Origin: Clostridiales bacterium
GTDB lineage: Bacteria > Bacillota > Clostridia > Oscillospirales > Oscillospiraceae
Length of the DNA: 7,753 bases
Assembly (NCBI GenBank): GCA_021201515.1
Contig: JAJQET010000017.1
Span: 1 to 7,753, forward strand
Direction: 5' to 3'
Shown: in pieces, positions 1 to 7,666 of the stretch
How the letters are laid out: each line of letters starts with the position of its first letter
Numbering within the stretch: position 1 is the first letter of the stretch
Notes under the pieces: model-generated
The model's input: the letters and a program-made list of their open reading frames with translations, nothing else
The model's database searches: none
What the model was told of the DNA's origin: nothing
Made by a program: the position numbers and the translations under genes

Positions 1-1
1 G

Positions 2-394
<393 letters not shown>

Positions 395-416
395 TCCCTC
401 CGCCCTGTGACACGCC

Positions 417-457
417 GCCACCCCTGACCCCACAACCGGGTCAGGGGTGGCTTTTTG
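417..457 (+). terminator. Intrinsic terminator after rpoC
   Basis: A perfect 14-bp GC-rich stem (417-430 pairing with 438-451) with a 7-base loop is followed at once by TTTTT (452-456). It begins about 22 bases after the rpoC stop codon, in the right place to end the rpoB-rpoC operon and to insulate ade from it. Confidence 0.95.
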
Positions 458-500
458 TCAAAATTTTGGACAGACAGACCGTTCTGGTGCAAATTTGTCG

Positions 501-529
501 GTGACTTTCCGGCAAAAATAGGGTACAAT
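501..529 (+). promoter_or_regulatory. Candidate vegetative promoter for ade
   Basis: GTGACT (501-506, 4 of 6 matches to TTGACA) and TACAAT (524-529, 5 of 6 matches to TATAAT) are separated by 17 bases. Transcription would start near 536, giving a leader of about 30 bases before the ade start. No purine riboswitch fold or PurR-type box was recognised in the 172-bp gap from 395 to 566. The only other notable sequence there is a short 10-bp A/T palindrome at 459-468. Confidence 0.55.
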
Positions 530-566
530 ATCCGATGTAAACGAAAACGCAAAGGGGAAACTTCCT

Positions 567-2249
567 ATGTCTTATCTGAATGAGCATCTGATGGCCATGG
601 CCAGAGGCGACCAGCCCGCCCAGCTGGTGCTGAAGCACGCCACCTATCTGAATGTATTCACCGGCGAGTTTTTGGAGGGAGATATTGCCATTGCCGACGG
701 CGTGGTGATCGGGCTCGGCTCCTACCAGGGGGTGCAGGAGGTGGACTGCACCGGGAAAACCGTGGTGCCCGGCTTCATCGACAGCCATATGCACCTGGAG
801 AGCGCCATGGTCATGCCCGCCCGCTTCGCGGAGGCGGCGATTCCCCACGGCACCACCGCAGTGATCACCGACCCCCATGAAATCACCAACGTATGCGGCA
901 GGGCCGGGTTTGACTATATCTGGAAGGCCACAAAGGGCCTTCCGCTGGACGTCTTTCTGATGGTTCCCTCCTGCGTTCCCGCCAGCCCCTTTGACGAATC
1001 TGGCTGTGTCTTTGACCACGACGACGTGACCAGCGCCCTGCAGCTGCCCCGGGTGCTGGGGCTGGCGGAGCTGATGGGCTTCCCCGGCACGGTGGGCGGC
1101 GACCCGGAGATCGCCGCCAAGGTGAACACCACCCTGGACCGGGGCGGCATTGTGGACGGCCACGCCCCCGGCCTCACCGGCAAGGCGCTGAACGCCTATG
1201 TCGCCGCCCGGGTCTCCAACGACCACGAGTGCAACCACCTGGAGGAAGGGCTGGAAAAGCTGCGTCTGGGCCAGTGGGTTCTGGTGCGGGAGGGCACCGC
1301 CTCCAAGGACATGGAGGCCCTGCTCCCCCTGTTTGAGGCCCCCTATGCCTATCGCTGCGCCCTCTGCACCGACGACGAGCATCCCGGCGACCTGGTGCGG
1401 GTGGGGGAAATTGACAACATCATCCGCAAGGCTATCGCCCTGGGTGCGCCCCCTGCCAACGCCTACCGCATGGCCTCCCTCAACGGTGCCCTCTGCCACA
1501 ACCTCCCCTATCGGGGGGCCATCGCCCCGGGCTACCTGGCCGACCTGGTGGTGCTAAGCGACCCCATGCAGGTGGACATCTGCGCCGTCTATAAGGAGGG
1601 CAAACCGGTCTACACCGCCGGACAGACGCTGTCCCTGCCCGCCGTACCGGTGCCCCGGGCGCTGAAGGACACCATGCACCTGCCCCCGGTCACGGCGGAG
1701 GACTTCCGGCTCCACCGGGTCCCGGAAAAAATCATCGGGCTGAATCCCGGCTCCCTCATCACAGACGACTGCGGGGAGGGAACGGATTACGACCTGGAGC
1801 ATGACATTTTGAAGCTCTGCGTGGTGGAGCGCCACCATAACACCGGACACATCGGCGTCTGCCTGCTGAAAGGCTACGGCCTCCGCGCCGGGGCCTGCGC
1901 CACCACCGTGGCCCACGACAGCCACAACGTCATTGCCGTGGGCACCAGTGACGAGGAGATCGCCTTCGCCGTGAACCGCGTCCGGGAGCTCCACGGCGGG
2001 ATGTGCATCGTGCATCAGGGCGAGGTGCTGGACGAGCTGCCCCTGCCGGTGGCCGGGCTGATGAGCGACCTCCCCGCCGGGGAGGCGGCAGACCGGGTGG
2101 ATCACATCTCCAACACCGCCTGGGCAAACGGCGTGAACCGGGGCATCGACCCCTTCATGACGCTGTCCTTCGCCAGCCTGCCGGTGATCCCCGCATTGAA
2201 GCTGACCACCCTGGGCGTGGTGGACGTGAACCGGTTTGAAATTGTGTAA
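567..2249 (+). CDS. ade: Adenine deaminase
   Basis: This gene encodes a 560-residue adenine deaminase, a cytosolic metalloenzyme of the amidohydrolase superfamily. It converts adenine to hypoxanthine and ammonia in purine salvage. The length fits the family (B. subtilis Ade is about 577 aa). Visible landmarks are the metal-binding H-x-H (His74, His76, followed by Glu78) after a PGFIDSHMHLES stretch, TDPHE at 101-105, DGHAPGL at 197-203, SNDHE at 218-222, and CTDDEHP at 267-273. The last carries the metal-binding aspartate typical of amidohydrolases. The C-terminal domain includes VAHDSHNVIAVG (448-459), which is characteristic of Ade and separates it from other amidohydrolases. The start is supported by AAGGGGA (552-558), 8 bases upstream of the ATG. 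The gene stands alone between the rpoC terminator and a convergent rluA-family gene. No key residue appears to be missing. Confidence 0.96.
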   Translation: MSYLNEHLMAMARGDQPAQLVLKHATYLNVFTGEFLEGDIAIADGVVIGLGSYQGVQEVDCTGKTVVPGFIDSHMHLESAMVMPARFAEAAIPHGTTAVITDPHEITNVCGRAGFDYIWKATKGLPLDVFLMVPSCVPASPFDESGCVFDHDDVTSALQLPRVLGLAELMGFPGTVGGDPEIAAKVNTTLDRGGIVDGHAPGLTGKALNAYVAARVSNDHECNHLEEGLEKLRLGQWVLVREGTASKDMEALLPLFEAPYAYRCALCTDDEHPGDLVRVGEIDNIIRKAIALGAPPANAYRMASLNGALCHNLPYRGAIAPGYLADLVVLSDPMQVDICAVYKEGKPVYTAGQTLSLPAVPVPRALKDTMHLPPVTAEDFRLHRVPEKIIGLNPGSLITDDCGEGTDYDLEHDILKLCVVERHHNTGHIGVCLLKGYGLRAGACATTVAHDSHNVIAVGTSDEEIAFAVNRVRELHGGMCIVHQGEVLDELPLPVAGLMSDLPAGEAADRVDHISNTAWANGVNRGIDPFMTLSFASLPVIPALKLTTLGVVDVNRFEIV

Positions 2250-2281
2250 TGCAAAATAGCTTTACAGATAGAAAGCGGTGG

Positions 2282-2332
2282 GAGCTATCCGTGCAGAAGT
2301 CAAAGTTCTGCGGGGATAGCTCTCTTATTTGT
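2282..2332 (+). terminator. Hairpin terminator between convergent ade and rluA-family gene
   Basis: An outer stem GAGCTATCC / GGATAGCTC (2282-2290 with 2314-2322) and an inner stem GCAGAA / TTCTGC (2293-2298 with 2306-2311) form one long hairpin, interrupted by a small mismatch. A T-rich stretch (2323-2332) follows on the plus strand, so it should end the ade transcript. It overlaps the 3' end of the minus-strand gene (stop at 2325-2327). On that strand the bases after the hairpin are less T-rich, so termination in that direction is less certain. Confidence 0.8.
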
Positions 2333-3227
2333 TGCATTTCTCCGATGATTCCGCCCAGAATATACGCAAATCCTCCGGCAGCGGGCTTTCCACGGAAATC
2401 AGCCTGCCGTTTATGGGGTGAAGTAGTTCCACCTTACAGGAATGGAGGGCCGGACGGCCCGGCGGCCCGCCCGCACCATAGAGGGCATCCCCCGCCAGCG
2501 GGCAGCCCAGCGCCGCCAGATGGACGCGAATCTGGTGGGTGCGGCCTGTGTGGAGGGTCAGAGACAGCAGGCACCGGTCTCCCCGCCGTTCCAGCACACG
2601 GTAGTCCGTCCTGGCCTCCAGGCCGTCCGGGCGCACCTGGTACTCGTTCAGCGCGCCGGGGCGCTTGCCCAGAGGCAGGTCTATGGTCCCCTCCCGCTCT
2701 GGCGGCAGGCCCTGACAGATGGCCAGGTATTGACGGCGAAACCGCTCTGTGTGGAGCTGCTGCATCAGCGCCTCCTGGACTGCTGCGCTCTTCGCCGCCA
2801 CCAGCAGGCCGGAGGTGCCCTTATCCAGCCGGTTCACCAGACGCAGCACAAAGGGTTGGCCCTGCTGCTGATAGTGCCAGGTCAGATAGTTGCCCAGGGT
2901 GTCGGCGTAGTGACCTGGGCCGGGGTGGACGCTGAGCCCGGCGGGCTTCTCCGCCACCAGCAGCCAGTCGTCCTCATAGCGGAGGTTCACCGGGCCGGGG
3001 GTGGGGACGATAGCGCTGTCCTCCTGCTCCGGAATGGAGACCTCCAGCAGCTGCCCCGCCGTGACCGGCCGGTTGGAGCGGGCGGCCTGCCCGTCCAGCA
3101 GCAAGCCACCGGGGGCGAACTTCGCCCGCTTCACCTTCGTTTTAGACAGGCGGAGGGCATGGCGCAGAATCCACCCCACCTCTTTTCCCTCGTATTCGGG
3201 CGGGATTTGATAGTACAGACGGCGCAT
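2325..3227 (-). CDS. RluA-family RNA pseudouridine synthase
   Basis: This 300-residue protein isomerises uridine to pseudouridine in structured RNA; the target (23S rRNA or tRNA) cannot be told from sequence. The N-terminal ~65 residues resemble an S4-like RNA-binding region (RLSKTKVKR, then LLLDGQ). The catalytic domain follows, with VAEKPAGLSVHPG (91-103), the active-site motif NRLDKGTSGL (132-141, nucleophile Asp135), RRQYLAICQG (164-173) and LHTGRTHQIRVHL (225-237). Most family members have HRLD where this one has NRLD; the catalytic Asp is intact. ATG is preceded by AAGGAAGGTG on the minus strand (about 3232-3241), a good ribosome site. The gene has its own strong promoter just upstream and lies convergent to ade. 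I give no symbol because RluA/RluC/RluD subtypes and their Firmicutes paralogues cannot be separated here. Confidence 0.94.
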   Translation of the reverse strand: MRRLYYQIPPEYEGKEVGWILRHALRLSKTKVKRAKFAPGGLLLDGQAARSNRPVTAGQLLEVSIPEQEDSAIVPTPGPVNLRYEDDWLLVAEKPAGLSVHPGPGHYADTLGNYLTWHYQQQGQPFVLRLVNRLDKGTSGLLVAAKSAAVQEALMQQLHTERFRRQYLAICQGLPPEREGTIDLPLGKRPGALNEYQVRPDGLEARTDYRVLERRGDRCLLSLTLHTGRTHQIRVHLAALGCPLAGDALYGAGGPPGRPALHSCKVELLHPINGRLISVESPLPEDLRIFWAESSEKCNK

Positions 3228-3251
3228 GGCTTCACCTTCCTTCTCACGGAA

Positions 3252-3280
3252 AGTATAGCGGTTCCCGGCGCAGTTGTCAA
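3252..3280 (-). promoter_or_regulatory. Near-consensus sigma-A promoter for the rluA-family gene
   Basis: Read on the minus strand, TTGACA (3275-3280, perfect -35) and TATACT (3252-3257, 5 of 6 at -10) are spaced by exactly 17 bases. Transcription would start near 3245, about 18 bases upstream of the ATG at 3227, so the leader is very short. The promoter lies in the 68-bp gap after spoVAE. The pseudouridine synthase can therefore be expressed in vegetative cells independently of the sporulation genes upstream. Confidence 0.9.
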
Positions 3281-3295
3281 ATGAGAAGGCGTTGT

Positions 3296-3664
3296 TCAGC
3301 TCTTGTCCCCCGGCTTGAAGATCACCGCCGCCAGCCAGCCGAAGAAGACCGCCGCCGCGATGCCCCCCGCCGCTGCGGTGACGCCGCCGGGGAAGGCCCC
3401 CAGGAGGCCCTTCTCCTCCACCGCCGTCCTGACCCCTTTCGCCAGGTTGTAGCCAAAGCCGCTGAGAGGTACCGTGGCCCCGGCCCCGGCCCAGTCCGCC
3501 AGAGGCTCATAGAGGCCCAGCGCCCCCAGAATCACCCCCGCCACCACATAGCAGGTCAGGATATTGGCCGGGGTCAGGCTGGTTCTGTCGATCAGCAGTT
3601 GGCCGATCAGGCAGATGATGCCGCCGCAGAGGAAGGCTTTCAAAAAAGACAGGAAAAGTTCCAT
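3296..3664 (-). CDS. spoVAE: Stage V sporulation protein AE (SpoVAE)
   Basis: This is a small integral membrane protein (122 aa from the chosen start) of the SpoVA machinery, which moves dipicolinic acid into the forespore and releases it on germination. Hydrophobic segments are visible at about 4-22, 34-51 and 88-116. The family-typical segments GGIICLIGQ (14-22), TPANIL (31-36) and SGFGYNLAKG (68-77) are present. The frame is also open from a GTG at 3673 (125 aa). However, that GTG sits inside the GAGGTG ribosome site, so the ATG at 3664, 6 bases after it, is the better start. It begins 10 bp after the spoVAD stop, so the two are translated from one message. The length matches SpoVAE (SpoVAEb of Bacillus). 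Confidence 0.94.
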   Translation of the reverse strand: MELFLSFLKAFLCGGIICLIGQLLIDRTSLTPANILTCYVVAGVILGALGLYEPLADWAGAGATVPLSGFGYNLAKGVRTAVEEKGLLGAFPGGVTAAAGGIAAAVFFGWLAAVIFKPGDKS

Positions 3665-3674
3665 AGGGTTCACC

Positions 3675-4694
3675 TCACTGGATGGTGTTGGAGAGGGCGA
3701 TGGCGTGGCAGATGCCGGGGATGCTCTCCCCCTGGGCCAGAGACACCGGAGAGTGCAGCGCCCCGGTGGGGCAGAACAGCACCCGATTCCACTTTCCCGC
3801 CTTCATGCCGTTTAGAACAAAGCCGCACAGGACACTGGCGGAGCAGCCGCAGCCGGAGGCCCCGCAGTGGACGTCCTGCCCCTCCACGTCGTAGAGGAGG
3901 CAGCCGCAGTCGTTGTAGCGGTCCGCCAGGTCGAGCCCCTCCCGTTGCAGCAGCTCCTTGCAGAGCTGCCGCCCCAGCATCCCCAGGTCGCCGGTCAAAA
4001 TCAGGTCATAGTCCTCCGGGGCGCGGCCGGTGTCGGCAAAGTGGGCCAGGAGGGTGTCGCAGGCGGCGGGGGCCATGGCCGCGCCCATGTTGTTGGCGTC
4101 CTTGATGCCCATATCGTTGATTTTCCCCACCGTCACATGGGTGAGATAGGGCCCCTCCCCTGCCCTGGCCAGCACCGCCGCCCCGGCGGCTGTGGCCGTC
4201 CATTGGGCGGTGGGGGTGCGCTGGCCGCCGTACTCCAGCGGGGTGCGGTACTGCCGCTCGGCGGAGCAGAAGTGAGAGGAAACCACCGCCGCCGCCCACT
4301 CCCCAAAGCCGCCGTCCAGCGCCATAGCCGCCAGGGCCAGGGCCTCCCCCATGGTGGAGCAGGCCCCGTACAGCCCGAAAAAGGGCCGCGCCGCCTTCCG
4401 GGCGGAGTAGCCTGCGGCGATGCACTGATTCAGCAGGTCCCCCGCAAAGAGGAGGTCCATGGCGGACATGGGCTGCTTCGCCTTCTCCAGCGCCTTCTCC
4501 AGGGCCAGCTGCTGCATGGCGCTTTCCGCCTTCTCCCAGGTGGATTCCCCGAAGGTGGTGTCCTGCTCAATCAGGTCAAAGCTCTCCCGCAGAGGCCCCT
4601 GCCCCTCCTTCTTCCCCGCCACGCTGGCAAAGCCCGCCAGACTGGGGGGACAGGCCAGGGCGAAGGTCTGGGTTCCTTTCTTCTTGTTTTCCAA
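3675..4694 (-). CDS. spoVAD: Stage V sporulation protein AD (SpoVAD)
   Basis: This 339-residue protein belongs to the SpoVAD family. It has a thiolase-like fold and, in Bacillus, binds dipicolinic acid and is needed for its uptake into spores. Landmarks are GTQTFALACPPSLAG near the N-terminus, KKEGQGPL (28-35), FFGLYGACSTMGEAL (105-119, with Cys112 at the thiolase-like active-site position), SSHFCSAERQYR (139-150), TAQWTATAAGA (162-172), DLGMLGR (236-242) and GASGCGCSASV (278-288). The start is TTG. An in-frame TGA lies 9 bases upstream, and the conserved N-terminus begins only a few codons in, so no other start fits. The ribosome site is unremarkable (GAAGGG, 12 bases away). spoVAE follows, but no spoVAC lies upstream in this window: the next gene diverges. 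No clear sigma-G promoter could be assigned. Confidence 0.96.
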   Translation of the reverse strand: MENKKKGTQTFALACPPSLAGFASVAGKKEGQGPLRESFDLIEQDTTFGESTWEKAESAMQQLALEKALEKAKQPMSAMDLLFAGDLLNQCIAAGYSARKAARPFFGLYGACSTMGEALALAAMALDGGFGEWAAAVVSSHFCSAERQYRTPLEYGGQRTPTAQWTATAAGAAVLARAGEGPYLTHVTVGKINDMGIKDANNMGAAMAPAACDTLLAHFADTGRAPEDYDLILTGDLGMLGRQLCKELLQREGLDLADRYNDCGCLLYDVEGQDVHCGASGCGCSASVLCGFVLNGMKAGKWNRVLFCPTGALHSPVSLAQGESIPGICHAIALSNTIQ

Positions 4695-4853
4695 CGGTTC
4701 TCACGACCCTTCTGTTCTTTCCTGCCTATTGTTTGCAATGCCAGAAATTTTATCCGCCGGAGGGCCGGAAAAATCCTCAGCGCCCCAAATGGCATTATCA
4801 AAAAACGCCAAAGTTGCAGAGAAATCCCCGGTTTTGTTTGTCGCCGTCTCCTC

Positions 4854-4882
4854 TTGTTTTTCCCGGCGCAATCTGCTATACT
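4854..4882 (+). promoter_or_regulatory. Extended -10 sigma-A promoter for the zinc-ribbon gene
   Basis: TTGTTT (4854-4859) and TATACT (4877-4882) have a 17-base spacer, and TGC (4874-4876) directly before the -10 makes it an extended -10 promoter. Transcription would begin near 4889, about 46 bases before the ATG at 4935. It lies in the 240-bp divergent region between spoVAD and this gene (4695-4934), in which I found no other clear element. Confidence 0.8.
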
Positions 4883-4934
4883 ACGTAAAATATCTTCCTC
4901 CCTGAATGCTCTATGGTTAGGAGGCGCGTCTGTC

Positions 4935-5540
4935 ATGGGTCTGGAGGAACGCCGTACCATCGGTTATATCTGCCCCAAATGCCACAACAGCGTTGTGGTG
5001 GACAAGGACCTGTTTACACTGACTTCCGCCCCCGTGGTGGTTCCCTGCCCCTGCGGCGGCTCCCGGCTCATCATCGAGTATACCGGCGACCAGTTCAAGC
5101 TGAACGCCCCCTGCACCGCCTGCGGCAGCAACCACACGGTTTCCTGCTCCGCCAGGGACTTCCGCACCCGCCGGGGCATGGCCTTTTCCTGCAAAAAGAC
5201 GGGGCTGGACTGCTGCTATGTGGGGGAGGAAGGCGTCGTCTACCAGGCCCTGTCCCGGCTGGAGGCCCGCACGGACCAGCTTGAGGAAGCCAAAGACGCC
5301 CAGGGCTCCTTCCTGAACGAGGTGGTGATGACGGAGATGCTGGACGAGTTGAAGGACATCGCCCAGCGGGGCGGCATCTCCTGCACCTGCGGCAGCAGGG
5401 ATTGGCAGCTGAAGCTCCACTACTCCGCCATCGAGGTGGTTTGCGGCCGCTGCGGCAGCGCCCTCCGCCTGCCCGCCGCCACCATGGACGACCTGAGCGA
5501 CCTCTGCTGTAAGCAGACCCTGCTGATTCGCGGCAGATAA
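4935..5540 (+). CDS. Cys-rich multi-zinc-ribbon protein of unknown function
   Basis: I do not recognise this 201-residue protein by name. It carries paired cysteines that look like three zinc knuckles. Knuckle one is C13-x2-C16 with C38-x-C40. Knuckle two is C60-x2-C63 with Cys71, Cys86 or the C93-C94 pair. Knuckle three is C150-x-C152 with C170-x2-C173. A further C191-C192 pair is near the end. Residues 100-146 contain no Cys and are charged and heptad-like (SRLEARTDQLEEAKDAQ), probably a helix or short coiled coil separating the N-terminal ribbons from the last one. There is no signal peptide or membrane segment, so it is likely cytosolic. ATG at 4935 is preceded by AGGAGG (4919-4924), with a slightly long 10-base spacing. 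The frame stays open far upstream only because it runs antisense to spoVAD. guaB follows 76 bp later on the same strand. Zinc binding is inferred; RNA or nucleic-acid binding is only a guess. Confidence 0.85.
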   Translation: MGLEERRTIGYICPKCHNSVVVDKDLFTLTSAPVVVPCPCGGSRLIIEYTGDQFKLNAPCTACGSNHTVSCSARDFRTRRGMAFSCKKTGLDCCYVGEEGVVYQALSRLEARTDQLEEAKDAQGSFLNEVVMTEMLDELKDIAQRGGISCTCGSRDWQLKLHYSAIEVVCGRCGSALRLPAATMDDLSDLCCKQTLLIRGR

Positions 5541-5550
5541 CCTGTAACCC

Positions 5551-5568
5551 CGGTTGGGGATGATCCCC
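5551..5568 (+). other. Short GC hairpin between zinc-ribbon gene and guaB
   Basis: GGGGA-TGA-TCCCC (5556-5568) forms a 5-bp stem with a 3-base loop. An overlapping alternative pairs CCCC (about 5548-5551) with the GGGG at 5556-5559. Neither is followed by a T-run, so this is not a convincing terminator, and I found no good promoter between 5541 and 5616. The simplest reading is that guaB is co-transcribed with the zinc-ribbon gene. The hairpin may only be a processing or stability element, or chance. Confidence 0.25.
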
Positions 5569-5592
5569 GGCGTTTACCGATATGTTCTGTGA

Positions 5593-7089
<1,497 letters not shown>

Positions 7090-7094
7090 ACGGC

Positions 7095-7150
7095 AAAAGA
7101 AAACACAGCATCCGCTCCGAAATACCGGAACGGATGCTGTTTCTTTTTGT
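7095..7150. terminator. Bidirectional intrinsic terminator after guaB
   Basis: ACAGCATCCG (7105-7114) pairs perfectly with CGGATGCTGT (7131-7140). The stem is extended after one mismatch by TCCG/CGGA (7116-7119 with 7126-7129). TTTCTTTTT follows on the plus strand, and AAAAGAAAA precedes it, giving TTTTCTTTT on the minus strand. It should end guaB from the left and the small minus-strand genes from the right. Confidence 0.93.
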
Positions 7151-7161
7151 GTAAATCGGGC

Positions 7162-7236
7162 TCAGCGCCGCATCGGGAGGCAGGCCAGCACCGCCGCAGC
7201 CGGCAAAAGGACGAGCCACAGCCTCCTGCGCTTCAA
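7162..7236 (-). CDS. Possible 24-aa hydrophobic / lipobox peptide
   Basis: A short frame starting with TTG at 7236 reads KRRRLWLVLLPAAAVLAC after the start residue, then a five-residue tail rich in Arg. A basic start, a hydrophobic stretch and a VLAC motif ahead of Cys19 look like a lipoprotein signal peptide with almost no mature part. The only ribosome-site-like sequence is a G9 run, 6 bases upstream on the minus strand. It lies 23 bp after the stop of the 53-aa gene and before the guaB terminator, so it would share that transcript. It could be a real tiny membrane peptide, the remnant of a truncated lipoprotein gene, or a chance frame in GC-rich DNA. Confidence 0.25.
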   Translation of the reverse strand: MKRRRLWLVLLPAAAVLACLPMRR

Positions 7237-7242
7237 GGAAAT

Positions 7243-7251
7243 CCCCCCCCC
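7243..7251. repeat. Homopolymeric C9 (G9 on minus strand) tract
   Basis: Nine consecutive C on the plus strand lie between the 53-aa gene and the possible 24-aa frame. Read on the minus strand it is G9, placed where a ribosome site for the 24-aa frame would be. Tracts of this length are prone to slippage and to sequencing error. Confidence 0.8.
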
Positions 7252-7259
7252 TGTTCCCG

Positions 7260-7421
7260 TTAAATGGTGTAATAGCCCAAATCGTTATCCTCGTCCTCCA
7301 CGATCTCCAGGCAGAGGTGATTGAACCGTCCGCACAGTTTGAGGAGGCAGCACAGCAGGCCCGCAATGGCAAGGCTGACGCCAACGATTTTACCGATCAG
7401 TTTCAGTTTTTTGGTATTCAT
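7260..7421 (-). CDS. Small single-pass membrane protein, 53 aa, unknown function
   Basis: This minus-strand gene encodes 53 residues. The N-terminus is basic (MNTKKLKLIGK), followed by a hydrophobic helix at about 8-29 (containing IVGVSLAIAGLLCCLL), a short linker with Cys30 and Cys37, and an acidic end around EIVEDEDNDLGYYTI. By the positive-inside rule the N-terminus is likely cytoplasmic and the acidic tail outside, as a signal anchor; this is inference. The start is well supported: GGAGG (7427-7431) sits 5 bases before the ATG on the minus strand. A candidate promoter lies upstream, and the bidirectional guaB terminator lies downstream. I do not recognise the family. Confidence 0.72.
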   Translation of the reverse strand: MNTKKLKLIGKIVGVSLAIAGLLCCLLKLCGRFNHLCLEIVEDEDNDLGYYTI

Positions 7422-7487
7422 AGGAACCTCCATAGGTCTTGTGACTACCCCCTGCCGGGGGGCGGCAACGCCGTTCTTCTTACTTTC

Positions 7488-7516
7488 AGTTTACAGGAAA
7501 CAGCTGGAAAAGGCAA
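7488..7516 (-). promoter_or_regulatory. Candidate promoter for the 53-aa membrane protein gene
   Basis: On the minus strand, TTGCCT (7511-7516) and TAAACT (7488-7493) are separated by 17 bases; each matches its consensus at 4 of 6 positions. The leader of about 60 bases contains a short GC hairpin (CCCCC/GGGGG arms near 7448-7462) with no T-run after it. Confidence 0.4.
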
Positions 7517-7570
7517 TTAAATTTTTATGAAATTTGGCGGTCTTCCCTCTTCCCATCTGGTTTGGCTGTC

Positions 7571-7607
7571 AAAAAAGGCCCCTGCACAAGGATGTGCCAG
7601 GAGCCTT
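7571..7607 (-). terminator. Intrinsic terminator for the gene entering from the right edge
   Basis: An imperfect hairpin pairs AAGGC (7575-7579) with GCCTT (7603-7607), CCTG (7581-7584) with CAGG (7598-7601), and CACA (7585-7588) with TGTG (7593-7596). There is one C/A mismatch and one bulged base. On the minus strand it is followed by TTTTTT (7571-7576), the classic terminator form. It lies about 60 bases after the stop of the partial gene at the right edge. A T-rich stretch on the plus side (7606-7615) could let it work both ways, but no plus-strand gene leads into it. Confidence 0.85.
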
Positions 7608-7666
7608 CTTTTCTTGCATCGTTTTTTCCCTGTTATCCCGCCGGGCGGGGACGGTCGCGCTGCCGG

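Noticed and set aside
395..566. Possible riboswitch or PurR site ahead of ade
   Set aside because: Purine regulation would be plausible for adenine deaminase, but the leader after the predicted start is only about 30 bases and no purine-riboswitch core or PurR-box pair is visible.
441..1499. A 352-residue minus-strand frame opposite the start of ade
   Set aside because: It is a shadow of ade: His/Gly/Val-rich composition, no ribosome site or domain, and it would run through the ade promoter and the rpoC terminator.
2249..3284. Plus-strand frames of 228 and 280 residues opposite the rluA-family gene
   Set aside because: Both are antisense to a clearly identified pseudouridine synthase, Pro/Gly/Arg/Gln-rich, and lack any domain.
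4727..4755. Possible sigma-G/F promoter for spoVAD (GGATA at 4751-4755, CAAACAATA at 4727-4735, minus strand)
   Set aside because: The -35 and spacing are roughly right, but the -10 does not match the CATnnTA-type pattern well enough. A forespore promoter is expected somewhere in 4695-4934 but cannot be placed from sequence alone.
3867..4934. Upstream extension of the zinc-ribbon gene giving a 557-residue protein
   Set aside because: The extension runs antisense through spoVAD and has no family features. A clear promoter (4854-4882), AGGAGG and ATG at 4935 mark the real start.
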